Positions 8,670-17,256 of a stretch of 64,000 nucleotides of DNA are shown in pieces (position 1 is the first letter of the stretch; each line of letters begins with the position of its first letter). Made by a program: the position numbers and the translations under genes. The notes below the pieces were generated by a model. It had not been told where the DNA came from. It searched no databases and saw nothing but the letters and a program-made list of their open reading frames with translations. Source of the DNA: Cytobacillus gottheilii (GTDB lineage: Bacteria > Bacillota > Bacilli > Bacillales > Cytobacillaceae); assembly GCF_001636345.1 (NCBI RefSeq), contig NZ_KV440945.1:1020975-1084974 (forward strand), read 5' to 3'.

Positions 8670-9650
8670 TTATTTCCTTTTCCTTTCCTGCCGTTCCCAT
8701 AGCTTTAAGTGTGGATATGGGTCATAGGACCATTCTGATATACCGTTGTCTTTGTACATTCCATAATGCAGATGTGGAGGGAATTTCCCTGATGTTCCAG
8801 GAGGTCCATATCCAGAGCTTCCGACACCGCCAATCATCATGCCGGGTTCAACAATCTGTCCAACTTTAAGATCCTTTGCAAAGCCGCTTAAATGAGCATA
8901 GTAGTGATAGTTATTGTTGATGTCACGAATGCCCACACGCCATCCGCCATACTTGTTCCAGCCTTTCATTTCCACAATTCCATAGGAAGTGGCTCTGACT
9001 GGGACACCGTATCCAGCAAAGATATCTGTTCCTTCATGTATTCTGCGTCCGCCCCATCCGCGTGCATCGCCCCAAGTATTTCGATAGCTGTATGTGCTGT
9101 TAAGAGGGACTGGAAAGGCATGCTCATCTAAATTTAGACGCCCGTAATGCTTATAAATATCTGCTTTCCCAATTATAATTCTGACTGCTTTATCTCTTTT
9201 ATAGTAATTCCATAAGCCAATTTTTAAATTATCATGATCTGTTCCATATGCAAGAAGAAGCTTAGCGAAAGAAAATAGAACATCTTCATCGCTCTTTAGA
9301 CTCGCTTTCCCATCTCCATCCCCATCTGTGCCTAATCCGTTAAATAAGGCTATCGTTTTAGGATTCTCATCTTGTTTATTTGGATTTAAAACGCCCGTCC
9401 ATTGTTCCTCTTTAAAGTATATACCAGTCAAACCTTCTGCCTTAGGAATATCCCGGCGAGCTTGACGAACATTTCTTTCATATTGATCAATGGCCGCTAA
9501 ATAGTACCACGGTATGTTTGTCACAGCTTCCGTTCGTGTATAAAGCTCCATCCTTTTAACGTATTCATTTTCATTTGATTCAGCAAATACATTCAGTTGA
9601 AATGCAGCAAAACATAAGACAGTATAAAGAATAATGTTAAAAAGACGCAC
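8670..9650 (-). CDS. lytH: Secreted M23 peptidase LytH (spore cortex L-Ala-D-Glu endopeptidase)
   Basis: A 326-residue exported peptidase. The N-terminus is a signal peptide (hydrophobic residues 3-22, cut likely after VFA-E). The C-terminal LytM/M23 domain holds the zinc ligands: H205 and D209 in HEGTD, and the HLH motif at H293/H295. In B. subtilis LytH (YunA) trims stem peptides in the spore cortex late in sporulation under sigma-K, and its gene lies near yunC as here. Start ATG has GGAGG upstream. A CATA-n3-TA -10-like sequence lies at 9683-9691, but no matching -35 is seen, so regulation is not claimed. Confidence 0.88.
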   Translation of the reverse strand: MRLFNIILYTVLCFAAFQLNVFAESNENEYVKRMELYTRTEAVTNIPWYYLAAIDQYERNVRQARRDIPKAEGLTGIYFKEEQWTGVLNPNKQDENPKTIALFNGLGTDGDGDGKASLKSDEDVLFSFAKLLLAYGTDHDNLKIGLWNYYKRDKAVRIIIGKADIYKHYGRLNLDEHAFPVPLNSTYSYRNTWGDARGWGGRRIHEGTDIFAGYGVPVRATSYGIVEMKGWNKYGGWRVGIRDINNNYHYYAHLSGFAKDLKVGQIVEPGMMIGGVGSSGYGPPGTSGKFPPHLHYGMYKDNGISEWSYDPYPHLKLWERQERKRK

Positions 9651-9850
9651 ATTGAACCTCCTTTCACTTTTTCTTTCCTAGTTAGTTTATGAAAAAAGAC
9701 AAAAACAATAGATCATAAATTTTGGTAATGAAAAAACTGTACTACTTGTCCTTGATGGATGCATATGATACAGTGACAAGTGAAAGAGTATTTTGACATT
9801 ACATATTGAAAATTGCGGATTTAGTAATTTCTCAGGATGGAGTGAGTGTT

Positions 9851-10768
9851 TTGAGCAAAAAGGAAGAGTATTTGCGCAAGCCTGAATGGCTTAAAATAAA
9901 GTTGAACACGAATGAAAATTACACTGGTCTTAAAAAAATGATGCGGGAAAACAGCTTGCACACAGTTTGTGAGGAAGCAAAATGTCCGAATATTCACGAA
10001 TGCTGGGCAGTCAGAAGAACGGCTACATTTATGATTTTAGGATCTGTATGTACGCGCGCCTGCCGCTTTTGCGCTGTGAAAACAGGTTTGCCAACTGAAC
10101 TGGATCTTCAAGAGCCAGAAAGAGTAGCTGATTCAGTTGCCCTGATGAATTTAAAACATGCTGTTATTACAATGGTAGCCAGAGATGATCAAAAGGATGG
10201 CGGAGCAGCTGTTTTGGCAGAAACCATAAGAGCGATCCGCAGGAAAAGCCCTTTTACCACTGTGGAAGTATTGCCTTCTGATCTTGGCGGCGCAACCGAG
10301 AATTTAAAACTTGTAATGGATGCTAAGCCGGATATTTTGAACCATAATATTGAAACGGTTGAAAGATTAACTCCAAGAGTCCGTGCTCGTGCGAAATATC
10401 AACGTTCTTTGGATTTTCTAAAGCAAGCCAAAGAAATGCAGCCTGAAATTCCTACCAAGTCCAGCTTAATGATTGGTTTAGGAGAAACAAAAGAGGAAAT
10501 CATTGCGACAATGGATGATTTAAGAGCACATGATGTTGATATTATGACAATTGGACAGTATTTACAGCCATCTAAAAAACATCTGAAAGTTCTTAAGTAT
10601 TATTCACCAGAAGAGTTCAATGAATTAAAGGAAATTGCAATGGAAAAAGGATTCAGCCATTGTGAAGCGGGTCCACTTGTCCGTTCTTCCTACCATGCTG
10701 ACGAACAAGTTAATGCTGCTGCAAAACAAAGACAAGCTATGGGTGATAAGCAGGTTCAACAAGCATAA
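9851..10768 (+). CDS. lipA: Lipoyl synthase LipA
   Basis: Radical SAM enzyme that inserts two sulfur atoms into the octanoyl chain on lipoyl-dependent enzymes. Counting from the chosen start, the auxiliary Fe-S cluster cysteines are C40, C45 and C51 ([12 protein letters not shown]), the SAM cluster is C67-x3-C71-x2-C74, and the C-terminal RSSYHADEQ motif is present. The longest frame begins at a TTG at 9806, but the B. subtilis protein begins near KPEWLKIKL, and the TTG at 9851 follows GGATGGAGTGAG, so 9851 is preferred. Ends at a two-way terminator facing yutC. Confidence 0.95.
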   Translation: MSKKEEYLRKPEWLKIKLNTNENYTGLKKMMRENSLHTVCEEAKCPNIHECWAVRRTATFMILGSVCTRACRFCAVKTGLPTELDLQEPERVADSVALMNLKHAVITMVARDDQKDGGAAVLAETIRAIRRKSPFTTVEVLPSDLGGATENLKLVMDAKPDILNHNIETVERLTPRVRARAKYQRSLDFLKQAKEMQPEIPTKSSLMIGLGETKEEIIATMDDLRAHDVDIMTIGQYLQPSKKHLKVLKYYSPEEFNELKEIAMEKGFSHCEAGPLVRSSYHADEQVNAAAKQRQAMGDKQVQQA

Positions 10769-10777
10769 TATTAAAGA

Positions 10778-10809
10778 AAATCAAGAGGCAGGCAGCCTCT
10801 TGATTTTTT
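10778..10809. terminator. Bidirectional terminator between lipA and yutC
   Basis: AATCAAGAGGC and GCCTCTTGATT pair perfectly around AGGCA, with an A-rich left flank and a T run on the right, so it can serve both convergent genes. Confidence 0.85.
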
Positions 10810-10816
10810 CATGAAT

Positions 10817-11437
10817 TTAAAGATTATTTTCATCCATTGTTCCCTGATCCGGGTCTCCCTTTTTCTTTACACCCTGAGGAGATTTCTGCAGTTCCTTAAT
10901 AAGCTGACTGATGCCGTAATCTGCATTTTCACTATTGGAATCCATGGTGGCATAGCTTTCTACTGTTTTACGCAAATTTGTATTATCACTTACATATATG
11001 TGATACCAGCTCGGAACAACTGACAAGGCCATTCGTTTGACCTGATCCGCTGTATAGTTTCGATCCTCTGTATCTGCGTCATAAATAATAATGACTTCTT
11101 CATCTGTAACCAAAGTAGATACATCATCGACGTTTGGCACCTCTGTTGAATATTTACTGATTATATCAGCCAATTGTTCGCGATCAATTGCTGCATAATG
11201 CTCATTGGCAACACTTTCTCCGAGAACAGGACTGCGCTGGTGACGTACATAACCAAAGTCTTCACTGACATCATCACGGTCGCCATCGTTTCCTTGATGA
11301 TACAATTCAGCTCGCTGGTCGTTTACATTAATAGTGTTGCCGCTTTCCTGATAAAGATCATTTTGGGCACTATCATTTTGACAGCCTGTTAGGGCAGTTA
11401 ATCCACAAAGACAAAGAAAAATAAATGTTTTTTTCAT
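10817..11437 (-). CDS. yutC: YhcN/YlaJ-family sporulation lipoprotein (YutC)
   Basis: A lipoprotein of about 206 residues: lysine start, hydrophobic stretch and lipobox LTGC, where the cysteine would be lipidated. The rest belongs to the YhcN/YlaJ family found in spores of Bacillus; function is unknown. A longer frame starts at GTG 11446, but that overlaps the GGAGG at 11446-11450; the ATG at 11437 lies eight bases from it and is chosen. Its place beside lipA and yutD matches B. subtilis. The C-terminus is acidic and hydrophilic. Confidence 0.8.
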   Translation of the reverse strand: MKKTFIFLCLCGLTALTGCQNDSAQNDLYQESGNTINVNDQRAELYHQGNDGDRDDVSEDFGYVRHQRSPVLGESVANEHYAAIDREQLADIISKYSTEVPNVDDVSTLVTDEEVIIIYDADTEDRNYTADQVKRMALSVVPSWYHIYVSDNTNLRKTVESYATMDSNSENADYGISQLIKELQKSPQGVKKKGDPDQGTMDENNL

Positions 11438-11562
11438 CATAAACACCTCCAGTACTATTAGAATTGCCTTATGTTTTATTTTTTTCTCTTAGTAATTGAT
11501 GGAGAATCAGTTATAATTTAATTAACGAAAACAATTGAACTTGCTTCCAAAGAGGTGAAAGT

Positions 11563-11838
11563 ATGATTTGCATTAATAATTTATGCTATGAAGTGGTTGA
11601 AGAGCAGCGCGATGGCTTTAATGAGGAAGCTTTCAAGGGCAGATTTAGTGAAATTTTAGCCCGATATGATTATATCGTTGGGGATTGGGGCTATGGGCAG
11701 CTGCGGTTAAGAGGTTTTTTTGATGATCAAAACCATAAAGCAACCTTCGATACAAAAATAAGCACGCTTACGGAATACTTATATGAGTATTGTAATTTTG
11801 GCTGTCCTTATTTTGTGGTTAAAAAGATAAGTAAATAA
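11563..11838 (+). CDS. yutD: YutD family protein
   Basis: A 91-residue conserved cytosolic protein of the YutD family, function unknown. It carries the family core RYDYIVGDWGYGQLRLRGF and a C-terminal CNFGCPYFVVK segment with two cysteines. The ATG follows AAAGAGGTGA. It is transcribed alone, divergent from yutC and convergent with the next small gene, with a shared terminator downstream. Confidence 0.85.
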   Translation: MICINNLCYEVVEEQRDGFNEEAFKGRFSEILARYDYIVGDWGYGQLRLRGFFDDQNHKATFDTKISTLTEYLYEYCNFGCPYFVVKKISK

Positions 11839-11876
11839 CATATGTAATCACTTTGATTTCTTTGTTCTTAAATTAA

Positions 11877-11910
11877 AGCCCAAGAATTTTATTAAATTCT
11901 TGGGCTTTTT
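11877..11910. terminator. Terminator after yutD
   Basis: GCCCAAGAATTT and AAATTCTTGGGC pair with a short loop, then TTTTT; the left flank is A-rich, so it may also stop the opposite-strand gene. Confidence 0.85.
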
Positions 11911-11929
11911 AAGAATATTCTTTTTATCC

Positions 11930-12220
11930 TTAGGTTTCCGTATATGGCTGCTCTTCATTTACATCTGGATCATCATGTGTTGGGTGGGCGCCATCCATTT
12001 GTCTGGGCAAATTTTGATGAAGCGACTTAAATTCATAATTAAAAGCACTATAAGGGCGCTGTCCCTCTTCCCATGGTGTGCTTTTATTCTGGACAGGTTC
12101 AGTGGCATTAATTGGAGACCCGTACGGTCCTTCTGGTAAATCTTCCGGGATAATAAAATTTTTCTGTGTTTCTGCATTGGAAAAGTCTGTATATGCTTCT
12201 TGTTCTTTGTCAGACATCAT
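11930..12220 (-). CDS. Small acidic conserved protein, function unknown
   Basis: A 96-residue hydrophilic protein with no membrane segment. It contains EDLPEGPYGSP, a STPWEEGQR stretch and AHPTHDDPD near the end; it looks like short uncharacterised cytosolic proteins of Bacillaceae, but I do not recognise a named family with confidence. The start ATG (or the next codon, also ATG) follows TTGGAGTGATG with good spacing. Codon use resembles its neighbours. It is separate from the next minus-strand gene, which lies 78 bases upstream. Confidence 0.65.
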   Translation of the reverse strand: MMSDKEQEAYTDFSNAETQKNFIIPEDLPEGPYGSPINATEPVQNKSTPWEEGQRPYSAFNYEFKSLHQNLPRQMDGAHPTHDDPDVNEEQPYTET

Positions 12221-12297
12221 GACATCACTCCAATGAAAAAGTAGCGAAGAAGTTCCGCATTAATAGCATTTGCGGCTTTACAAACATATATTCAGTC

Positions 12298-12564
12298 TTA
12301 AATTACCTCATAAAGAAACGTACGCAGCTCTGCAGCATCTTCCTCTGAAAGCTGGTAAATGGATTCAAGATATCCCTCTTCCTCTAGGTCATCGCTTCCG
12401 ATAATCGCAAAACGGCTGCCTTGCAGGTCAAGGACAAGCTGTTTTCCATAAAACCGGTTTGAACGGATTAACGCTAAGTCGAAGCGCTTATTTTCACCCA
12501 TAAAACTAATGAATCTGGTTTTTGTATCCTCAAGATCATCATAAAGAAAAAAACGTTCAGACAT
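12298..12564 (-). CDS. DUF3055 (SAV0927-like) protein
   Basis: An 88-residue protein that begins MSERFFLYDD and resembles the DUF3055/SAV0927 family, which in staphylococci also lies near lipA and yutD; role unknown. The longest frame starts eight codons earlier, but AAAGGAGAT precedes the ATG at 12564 with correct spacing, so that start is used. The family features FISFMGENKRFDLALI and FAIIGSDDLEEEGY are visible. The C-terminus is rich in acidic residues. Confidence 0.8.
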   Translation of the reverse strand: MSERFFLYDDLEDTKTRFISFMGENKRFDLALIRSNRFYGKQLVLDLQGSRFAIIGSDDLEEEGYLESIYQLSEEDAAELRTFLYEVI

Positions 12565-12748
12565 TTCAAAATCTCCTTTAATTCTCATAATTGCTCATCT
12601 CATTCTATATCTTAACAGATTTGTTGCATTTTAACGGGTAAGCGGAAGAAAACACCGTATTTTTAATGGAAAAAACCGCTAAAGTATGCATATTATGATA
12701 CAATTGAATCAAAATAAATCGATGTTTGCTTCTGAGAGGAATGGGACA

Positions 12749-14056
12749 ATGGCTGGTCAAATAATAAAAAAAGTAAAAGCGCTTTTTCAATGGGGGAAAA
12801 TTCTTCTTCCGCTAAATCAGCTGCGCTATTTTCCACCAAGGTTTGTAATTCGTGATCCGATTGCAGAAGGTGTAAAAAAAGCTTTTAAAATGGATTTTGA
12901 AACTGCGGTGATCGTCTATAATATTAAGAATCTGCAGGAGCTATCCGATCAGCTTGGTGAAACAGAATATGTCCGTTTCATTAGCTTAATGAAAAAGACC
13001 TTTCAAAAGGTAATTGCACAGGAGGTAAATGACGATTTAATTGCATTGCATGACTATTATAGTGATGGATTAGCCTTATTTATTAGAGTAAATCATAATA
13101 TACATAGCGTGTCTGATATTGACAGCACAATGAAAAAAATATTGCGTGAATCTGAAAAAATGATGTTTCCTGAATTAGGGCAAATAAAGCCTAAATTCGA
13201 AACTGGATACATGTTTATTCAGCGAAAGCACTATTCTATACAAGAATCAATTTACAAAGCCCATCAGCAGGCAGTAGCAATGGCAGAAAAAAGAGTAAAA
13301 ACAGAATTTAATGAAATGGTATATTCCATCAGCAAAATTATTTCCCAAAAAGATATACATATCCTGGCACAGCCGATTATTACCCTTGCCACAGGGGAAG
13401 TTAGAGCATGGGAAATGCTTACAAGAGGTCCGAAGGGAACAACATTAGAGAATCCGCTTCAGCTTTTCTCCGTTGCGAGACAAACTGGAATGCTATACAA
13501 TCTGGAAATGATTGTTTTCGAAAAAATACTGCAGCAAATTATTGCTACAGGCTGCACACAGGAAATTTTCATTAATTTCACTCCAATTACACTGGGGAAT
13601 CAGCGATTTGTCAGAGATATAAAGGAGACGCTTCAAAGACATAGCGAAATTTCTCCAAAGCAAATGATTTTTGAAATTACTGAACGCGATTCAATTGAAG
13701 GGATGGACCATTTTATTTACAATATAAAAGTGCTTCGTACTCTAGGCTTTAGAATTGCTATTGACGATACTGGTGCGGGATATGCGAGTTTAAATTCGAT
13801 CAGTGAAATTTTGCCGGATATTATAAAAATTGACCGTGCTGTTATTCAGGATATTGACAAAAATACAGTAAAAGAATCCTTGCTGAAAGGACTGCTGCTG
13901 GTTGCAAAAGAAACAGGTTCAATTGTAGTAGCAGAAGGAATTGAGAGCAAAGAAGAGGAATCCGTCCTTGCACGGAATAAGGTAGACCTTGCACAAGGCT
14001 ACTTGTATGCGCGTCCGGGTGTACTTAACAGATCTTTAGAAATCGCAATGGATTAA
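12749..14056 (+). CDS. EAL-domain cyclic-di-GMP phosphodiesterase with degenerate GGDEF-like N-terminus
   Basis: About 435 residues, no membrane segment. Residues 60-200 have the size of a GGDEF domain but no GG[D/E]EF motif, so it cannot be an ordinary cyclase and may be a sensor or dimer part. The EAL domain follows: signature WEMLTR (E222; the usual EAL reads EML), INFTP, EITERDS, DDTGAG (D339-D340 for metals), IKIDR, VVAEGIES and QGYLYARP. The catalytic set is complete, so c-di-GMP hydrolysis is likely. The ATG at 12749 follows GAGAGGAATGGGACA; a longer frame from 12686 lacks such a site. It sits 17 bases before yutE and may be co-transcribed. Confidence 0.88.
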   Translation: MAGQIIKKVKALFQWGKILLPLNQLRYFPPRFVIRDPIAEGVKKAFKMDFETAVIVYNIKNLQELSDQLGETEYVRFISLMKKTFQKVIAQEVNDDLIALHDYYSDGLALFIRVNHNIHSVSDIDSTMKKILRESEKMMFPELGQIKPKFETGYMFIQRKHYSIQESIYKAHQQAVAMAEKRVKTEFNEMVYSISKIISQKDIHILAQPIITLATGEVRAWEMLTRGPKGTTLENPLQLFSVARQTGMLYNLEMIVFEKILQQIIATGCTQEIFINFTPITLGNQRFVRDIKETLQRHSEISPKQMIFEITERDSIEGMDHFIYNIKVLRTLGFRIAIDDTGAGYASLNSISEILPDIIKIDRAVIQDIDKNTVKESLLKGLLLVAKETGSIVVAEGIESKEEESVLARNKVDLAQGYLYARPGVLNRSLEIAMD

Positions 14057-14073
14057 AAGGATAGGTGAGATAA

Positions 14074-14511
14074 ATGTACTTTGTTGATCGCAACAAGATA
14101 GAGGACACACTACAGCATTATAATAGCCAGCTCCTGCTATTCAAGCAGCAGTCTGAATGGACAACTCCGATTGAAAAGGCGGCACTGGAAAGAGTCACAC
14201 ATATTATGATTGAAGCGATTCTGGACACAGGAAATGCCATGATTGATGGTTTTATTATGCGGGATCCTGGAAGCTATGATGATATTATCGACATCCTTGA
14301 AGATGAAAAGGTTATCGAAGATACAATGAGCAGCGGAATGAAGGAATTCATATCCTACCGTAAAATACTTGTGCAAGACTACATAAATATAGACCATCAG
14401 CAGCTGCTGACTATAACCAAAAACAACTTACATATTTTAGAGATATTCCCTGAGAAAATCAGGAATTACTTAACAAATGAACTCGGACCTGTTTCTGCAT
14501 TCAAAGAATAG
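14074..14511 (+). CDS. yutE: DUF86/HepT-like protein YutE
   Basis: A 145-residue all-helical protein of the DUF86 family, which includes HepT toxins of HepT-MntA systems. The HepT RNase motif is R-x4-6-H-x-Y; the matching place here, YRKILVQDYINI, lacks the histidine, and no MntA nucleotidyltransferase gene is adjacent, so a toxin role is unlikely. YutE is a stable member of the yut block, between yutD and yutF. The ATG follows AGGTGAG. Confidence 0.8.
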   Translation: MYFVDRNKIEDTLQHYNSQLLLFKQQSEWTTPIEKAALERVTHIMIEAILDTGNAMIDGFIMRDPGSYDDIIDILEDEKVIEDTMSSGMKEFISYRKILVQDYINIDHQQLLTITKNNLHILEIFPEKIRNYLTNELGPVSAFKE

Positions 14512-14540
14512 GATTTCGACATCGTTAGGAGGCTGTAATC

Positions 14541-15305
14541 GTGAAAAACTACAAAGGCTATATGATTGATTTAGACGGTACGATGTATAGAGGTACTGAA
14601 TTAATTCAAGAAGCAGCTGATTTTGTGCAGAAGCTGAAAGAGCGGAATATACCTTATTTGTTTGTCACAAACAATTCTTCTAAAACTCCTGAGCAGGTTG
14701 CGGAAAAGCTAAATGATTTCAGCATTGCTGCTCATAAAGATCAAGTATTTACAACAAGTATGGCAACTGCCAATTATATTGCCGAAAAGAAGAAAGATGC
14801 ATCTGTTTATGTGATTGGAGAAGAAGGCATCAGAACAGCGATTGCCGAGCAGAATTTACGTTCTGCTGAGGAAGATGCTGAGTATGTTGTTGTAGGCATT
14901 GATCGAGCGATTTCTTATGAGAAGCTGGCAACAGCCTGTTTGGCTGTAAGGAATGGAGCTCAATTTATTTCTACAAACGGCGATATTGCGCTCCCGACTG
15001 AAAGAGGGCTGCTTCCTGGAAATGGTTCCATCACATCTGTTATAACGGTTTCCACACAGACTAAACCAACTTTTATCGGCAAACCTGAATCGATTATCAT
15101 GGAACAGGCTTTAAAAGTGTTAGGGACAAGCCTGGAAGATACTATAATGGTTGGAGACAACTATGATACCGACATCTTAGCAGGCATGAATGCAGGAATG
15201 GATACATTGCTTGTGCATACTGGGGTTACCACAAAGGAACTCCTGCTCGGCTATGAAAAGAAACCAACCTATGTATTGGATTCACTTGCACAATGGGAGT
15301 TTTAA
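14541..15305 (+). CDS. yutF: HAD-superfamily IIA phosphatase YutF (NagD-like)
   Basis: A 254-residue cytosolic phosphatase of the NagD-like TIGR01457 group; physiological substrate unknown. HAD motifs are intact: DLDGTMYRG (motif I nucleophile), VTNNSSKTP (motif II), IGKPE (motif III lysine) and MVGDNYDTDILAG (motif IV). Translation starts at a GTG at 14541, which follows TTAGGAGGCTGTAATC. It lies 29 bases after yutE and is probably in the same transcript; a strong terminator follows. Confidence 0.9.
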   Translation: MKNYKGYMIDLDGTMYRGTELIQEAADFVQKLKERNIPYLFVTNNSSKTPEQVAEKLNDFSIAAHKDQVFTTSMATANYIAEKKKDASVYVIGEEGIRTAIAEQNLRSAEEDAEYVVVGIDRAISYEKLATACLAVRNGAQFISTNGDIALPTERGLLPGNGSITSVITVSTQTKPTFIGKPESIIMEQALKVLGTSLEDTIMVGDNYDTDILAGMNAGMDTLLVHTGVTTKELLLGYEKKPTYVLDSLAQWEF

Positions 15306-15313
15306 TATAAGAA

Positions 15314-15345
15314 AAGATGGAGCCTAAACCGCTCCATCTTTTTTT
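15314..15345. terminator. Terminator between yutF and yutG
   Basis: AAGATGGAGC and GCTCCATCTT pair around CTAAACC, followed by T7; placed between convergent genes. Confidence 0.88.
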
Positions 15346-15359
15346 AGTTAACCTCTTAT

Positions 15360-15860
15360 TTATTTCTCGCCTTTAGCACTATGTGCAAGTCTGCTTGACG
15401 CAGCAGCGGCAATAGCGCCGACAATATCATCTAAAAATGTATGGCATCTGTCTGAATTTTTATCATTAAGTTCTTTTAAAATCCCTGGCTTTAACTTATC
15501 GATATAACCAAAATTGGTTAATCCAATGGATCCATATACATTCACAATAGATAAGGCCAATACTTCATCCACACCATATAATCCTTCATCAATTTCAATA
15601 ATGGTTTGCAGCGGATCAAGCAGTTTCTTCTGTTCTGCAAGCATATCGAGCTGGATCCCTGTTAGAATCGCATTTTGTACTTCTCTTTTAGATAAGACGC
15701 GTTGTACATTATCTACACACGTATCCATTTGGAGGTTTGGATGATATTTTTCCTGGAGAAAGAAGACAAGTTCAGCGATGTCATTAATTTCTACTCCTCT
15801 TTCATGCAGCCATTTTCGAGCTGTCTTCTCGGTTAATGAAATTTCTTTTTCTTTACTCAT
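15360..15860 (-). CDS. yutG: PgpA-family protein YutG (phosphatidylglycerophosphatase A-like)
   Basis: A 166-residue protein of the phosphatidylglycerophosphatase A family, soluble-type form found in Bacillus. Family features are VDEVLALSIVNVYGSIGLTNFGY and CHTFLDDIVGAIAAA with the acidic pair. Whether it dephosphorylates PGP here is not known. The frame opens three codons earlier, but the ATG at 15860 follows AAAAGGTGACAGCA and is preferred. It is convergent with yutF and divergent from yutH. Confidence 0.8.
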   Translation of the reverse strand: MSKEKEISLTEKTARKWLHERGVEINDIAELVFFLQEKYHPNLQMDTCVDNVQRVLSKREVQNAILTGIQLDMLAEQKKLLDPLQTIIEIDEGLYGVDEVLALSIVNVYGSIGLTNFGYIDKLKPGILKELNDKNSDRCHTFLDDIVGAIAAAASSRLAHSAKGEK

Positions 15861-16058
15861 TGCTGTCACCTTTTCTATTTATATTCTTCATCTATATACC
15901 CATTTTTCCAGTAATACACTTAAATAGCAAATTATATTGCTGCCGGAAATACCTCATTTTCATCTTTTCCCTGTTGAATGTACTTATACAAGTCATAAAG
16001 AAAGATTCTGCAATTTGAATCATACATATAACTATCATACGTGAAAGGGGACAATAAT

Positions 16059-17066
16059 ATGATTACAAGGCTATTAAACGAAATGTACGGAATAAAAGCT
16101 GAGGAAGAGATGAGAATTGGAAATTACGCTGCATGCAGATTTAATAATCAATATTATATGCTGGTGCCTGCTGATCATTTACAGGAAGATGAAATTATGG
16201 AGCTGGATCAAATTGCAGCACATCTCGTCAATAATGGAGAACGGCATGTCAGTACATTTTTAAAAACAAAAGAAGGAAGAGAATTCAGTAATTGGGAACA
16301 AGCGAAATATTGTGTTCTGGTCAATCAGCAGCTGGAAAGAAGGAAGGGAATGAAATGCGGCAGAAAGCTGGCAAAATTTCATTACAGAGGAAGGTCTGTT
16401 TCTTTTCCTGTTAAAAAGCTAAGCCGTATTGGTCAGTGGAAACAGATGTGGGAGACTCGATTAGATCAAATGGAAAAGGTTTGGAATGAAATGTTATTTC
16501 AAGAACCAGAAAGTGATTTTGATCGTCTTTTCCTAGAATCATTTCCCTATTATATGGGCATCTGTGAAAATGCCATTCAGTTTCTTGTGGATTCCGAATT
16601 TGATGACGAGCCAACGATGAATGACAGTGGTACAGTATGTCATGGGCGCTTCACCTCAAAAACATGGTCAGGGGCTTATTACTTAAAGAACCCATTTGAG
16701 TGGGTTTTTGATCATAGCACACGCGACCTTGCCGAATGGACCCGTGAAAGATATTTTTATAACATCAAAACATATGAACCTGAGCTAAAGCAATTTTTAA
16801 AGGAATATCAATCAATTAGCCCTCTTTCTTCGTTCTCATGGAGATTATATTACTCTCGGCTGTTTTTCCCGCTTCATTATTTTGAATGCGTTGAAGCCTA
16901 TTATAGCTCCAGTTCAGAACAGGAAAAACATATGCTCGAGGAACGCCTGGAAAAGTATCTGCAGCAGTCAGTTGACCATGAACGCTTTCTGGCTGGATTT
17001 TTTGAGTTAGCAGAGGTTCCGCGTAAACAATGGAATATTGCTGTACCAGAATGGCTGTATGTGTAA
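16059..17066 (+). CDS. yutH: Spore coat-associated kinase-fold protein YutH
   Basis: A 335-residue protein of the CotS/YutH group, which has an aminoglycoside-phosphotransferase-like fold and is linked to the spore coat in B. subtilis. The usual catalytic HGD-x4-N reads CHGRFTSKTW and the metal-binding aspartate region reads FDHSTRDLAEW, so phosphotransfer is doubtful. The ATG at 16059 is chosen because GAAAGGGGAC precedes it; a GTG six codons earlier is part of that site. Terminator directly after. Confidence 0.82.
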   Translation: MITRLLNEMYGIKAEEEMRIGNYAACRFNNQYYMLVPADHLQEDEIMELDQIAAHLVNNGERHVSTFLKTKEGREFSNWEQAKYCVLVNQQLERRKGMKCGRKLAKFHYRGRSVSFPVKKLSRIGQWKQMWETRLDQMEKVWNEMLFQEPESDFDRLFLESFPYYMGICENAIQFLVDSEFDDEPTMNDSGTVCHGRFTSKTWSGAYYLKNPFEWVFDHSTRDLAEWTRERYFYNIKTYEPELKQFLKEYQSISPLSSFSWRLYYSRLFFPLHYFECVEAYYSSSSEQEKHMLEERLEKYLQQSVDHERFLAGFFELAEVPRKQWNIAVPEWLYV

Positions 17067-17099
17067 AAGCAGGGGAATTTCCTCTGCTTTTATTTTTTG
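17065..17099 (+). terminator. Terminator after yutH
   Basis: AAAAGCAGGGGAA and TTCCTCTGCTTTT (one G-T pair) followed by ATTTTTT; it overlaps the yutH stop codon. Confidence 0.8.
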
Positions 17100-17168
17100 A
17101 TTGCTGATTTTTTATAAGAATTGAACTGTTTTTTCCTCAATTAGACAAAAGTTTTCTTAAAATTCTTA

Positions 17169-17197
17169 TTGTAATGTCAGTTATTCAATATTATAAT
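17169..17197 (+). promoter_or_regulatory. Sigma-A promoter of hom-thrC-thrB
   Basis: TTGTAA (4 of 6) and TATAAT separated by 17 bp, 60 bases before the hom start. No T-box or attenuator hairpin was seen in the leader. Confidence 0.6.
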
Positions 17198-17256
17198 GTC
17201 TACTATAGAAAAACAATTGTTCTTTTAAGGTGAACATTTAAAGGGGAGAAGACTCG

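Noticed and set aside
9683..9691. Sigma-K type -10 box upstream of lytH
   Set aside because: CATAAACTA fits a CATA-n3-TA -10, but no AC-type -35 is found at about 16 bases, so the promoter is not listed although sigma-K control is known for B. subtilis lytH.
9806..9850. Longer lipA start at TTG 9806
   Set aside because: The extra 15 residues are not part of the family N-terminus and the codon at 9851 has the ribosome site.
14074..14511. HepT toxin of a toxin-antitoxin pair
   Set aside because: The HepT histidine is missing in the RxxxxxDY motif and no MntA-type gene is adjacent; the gene is the conserved yutE.
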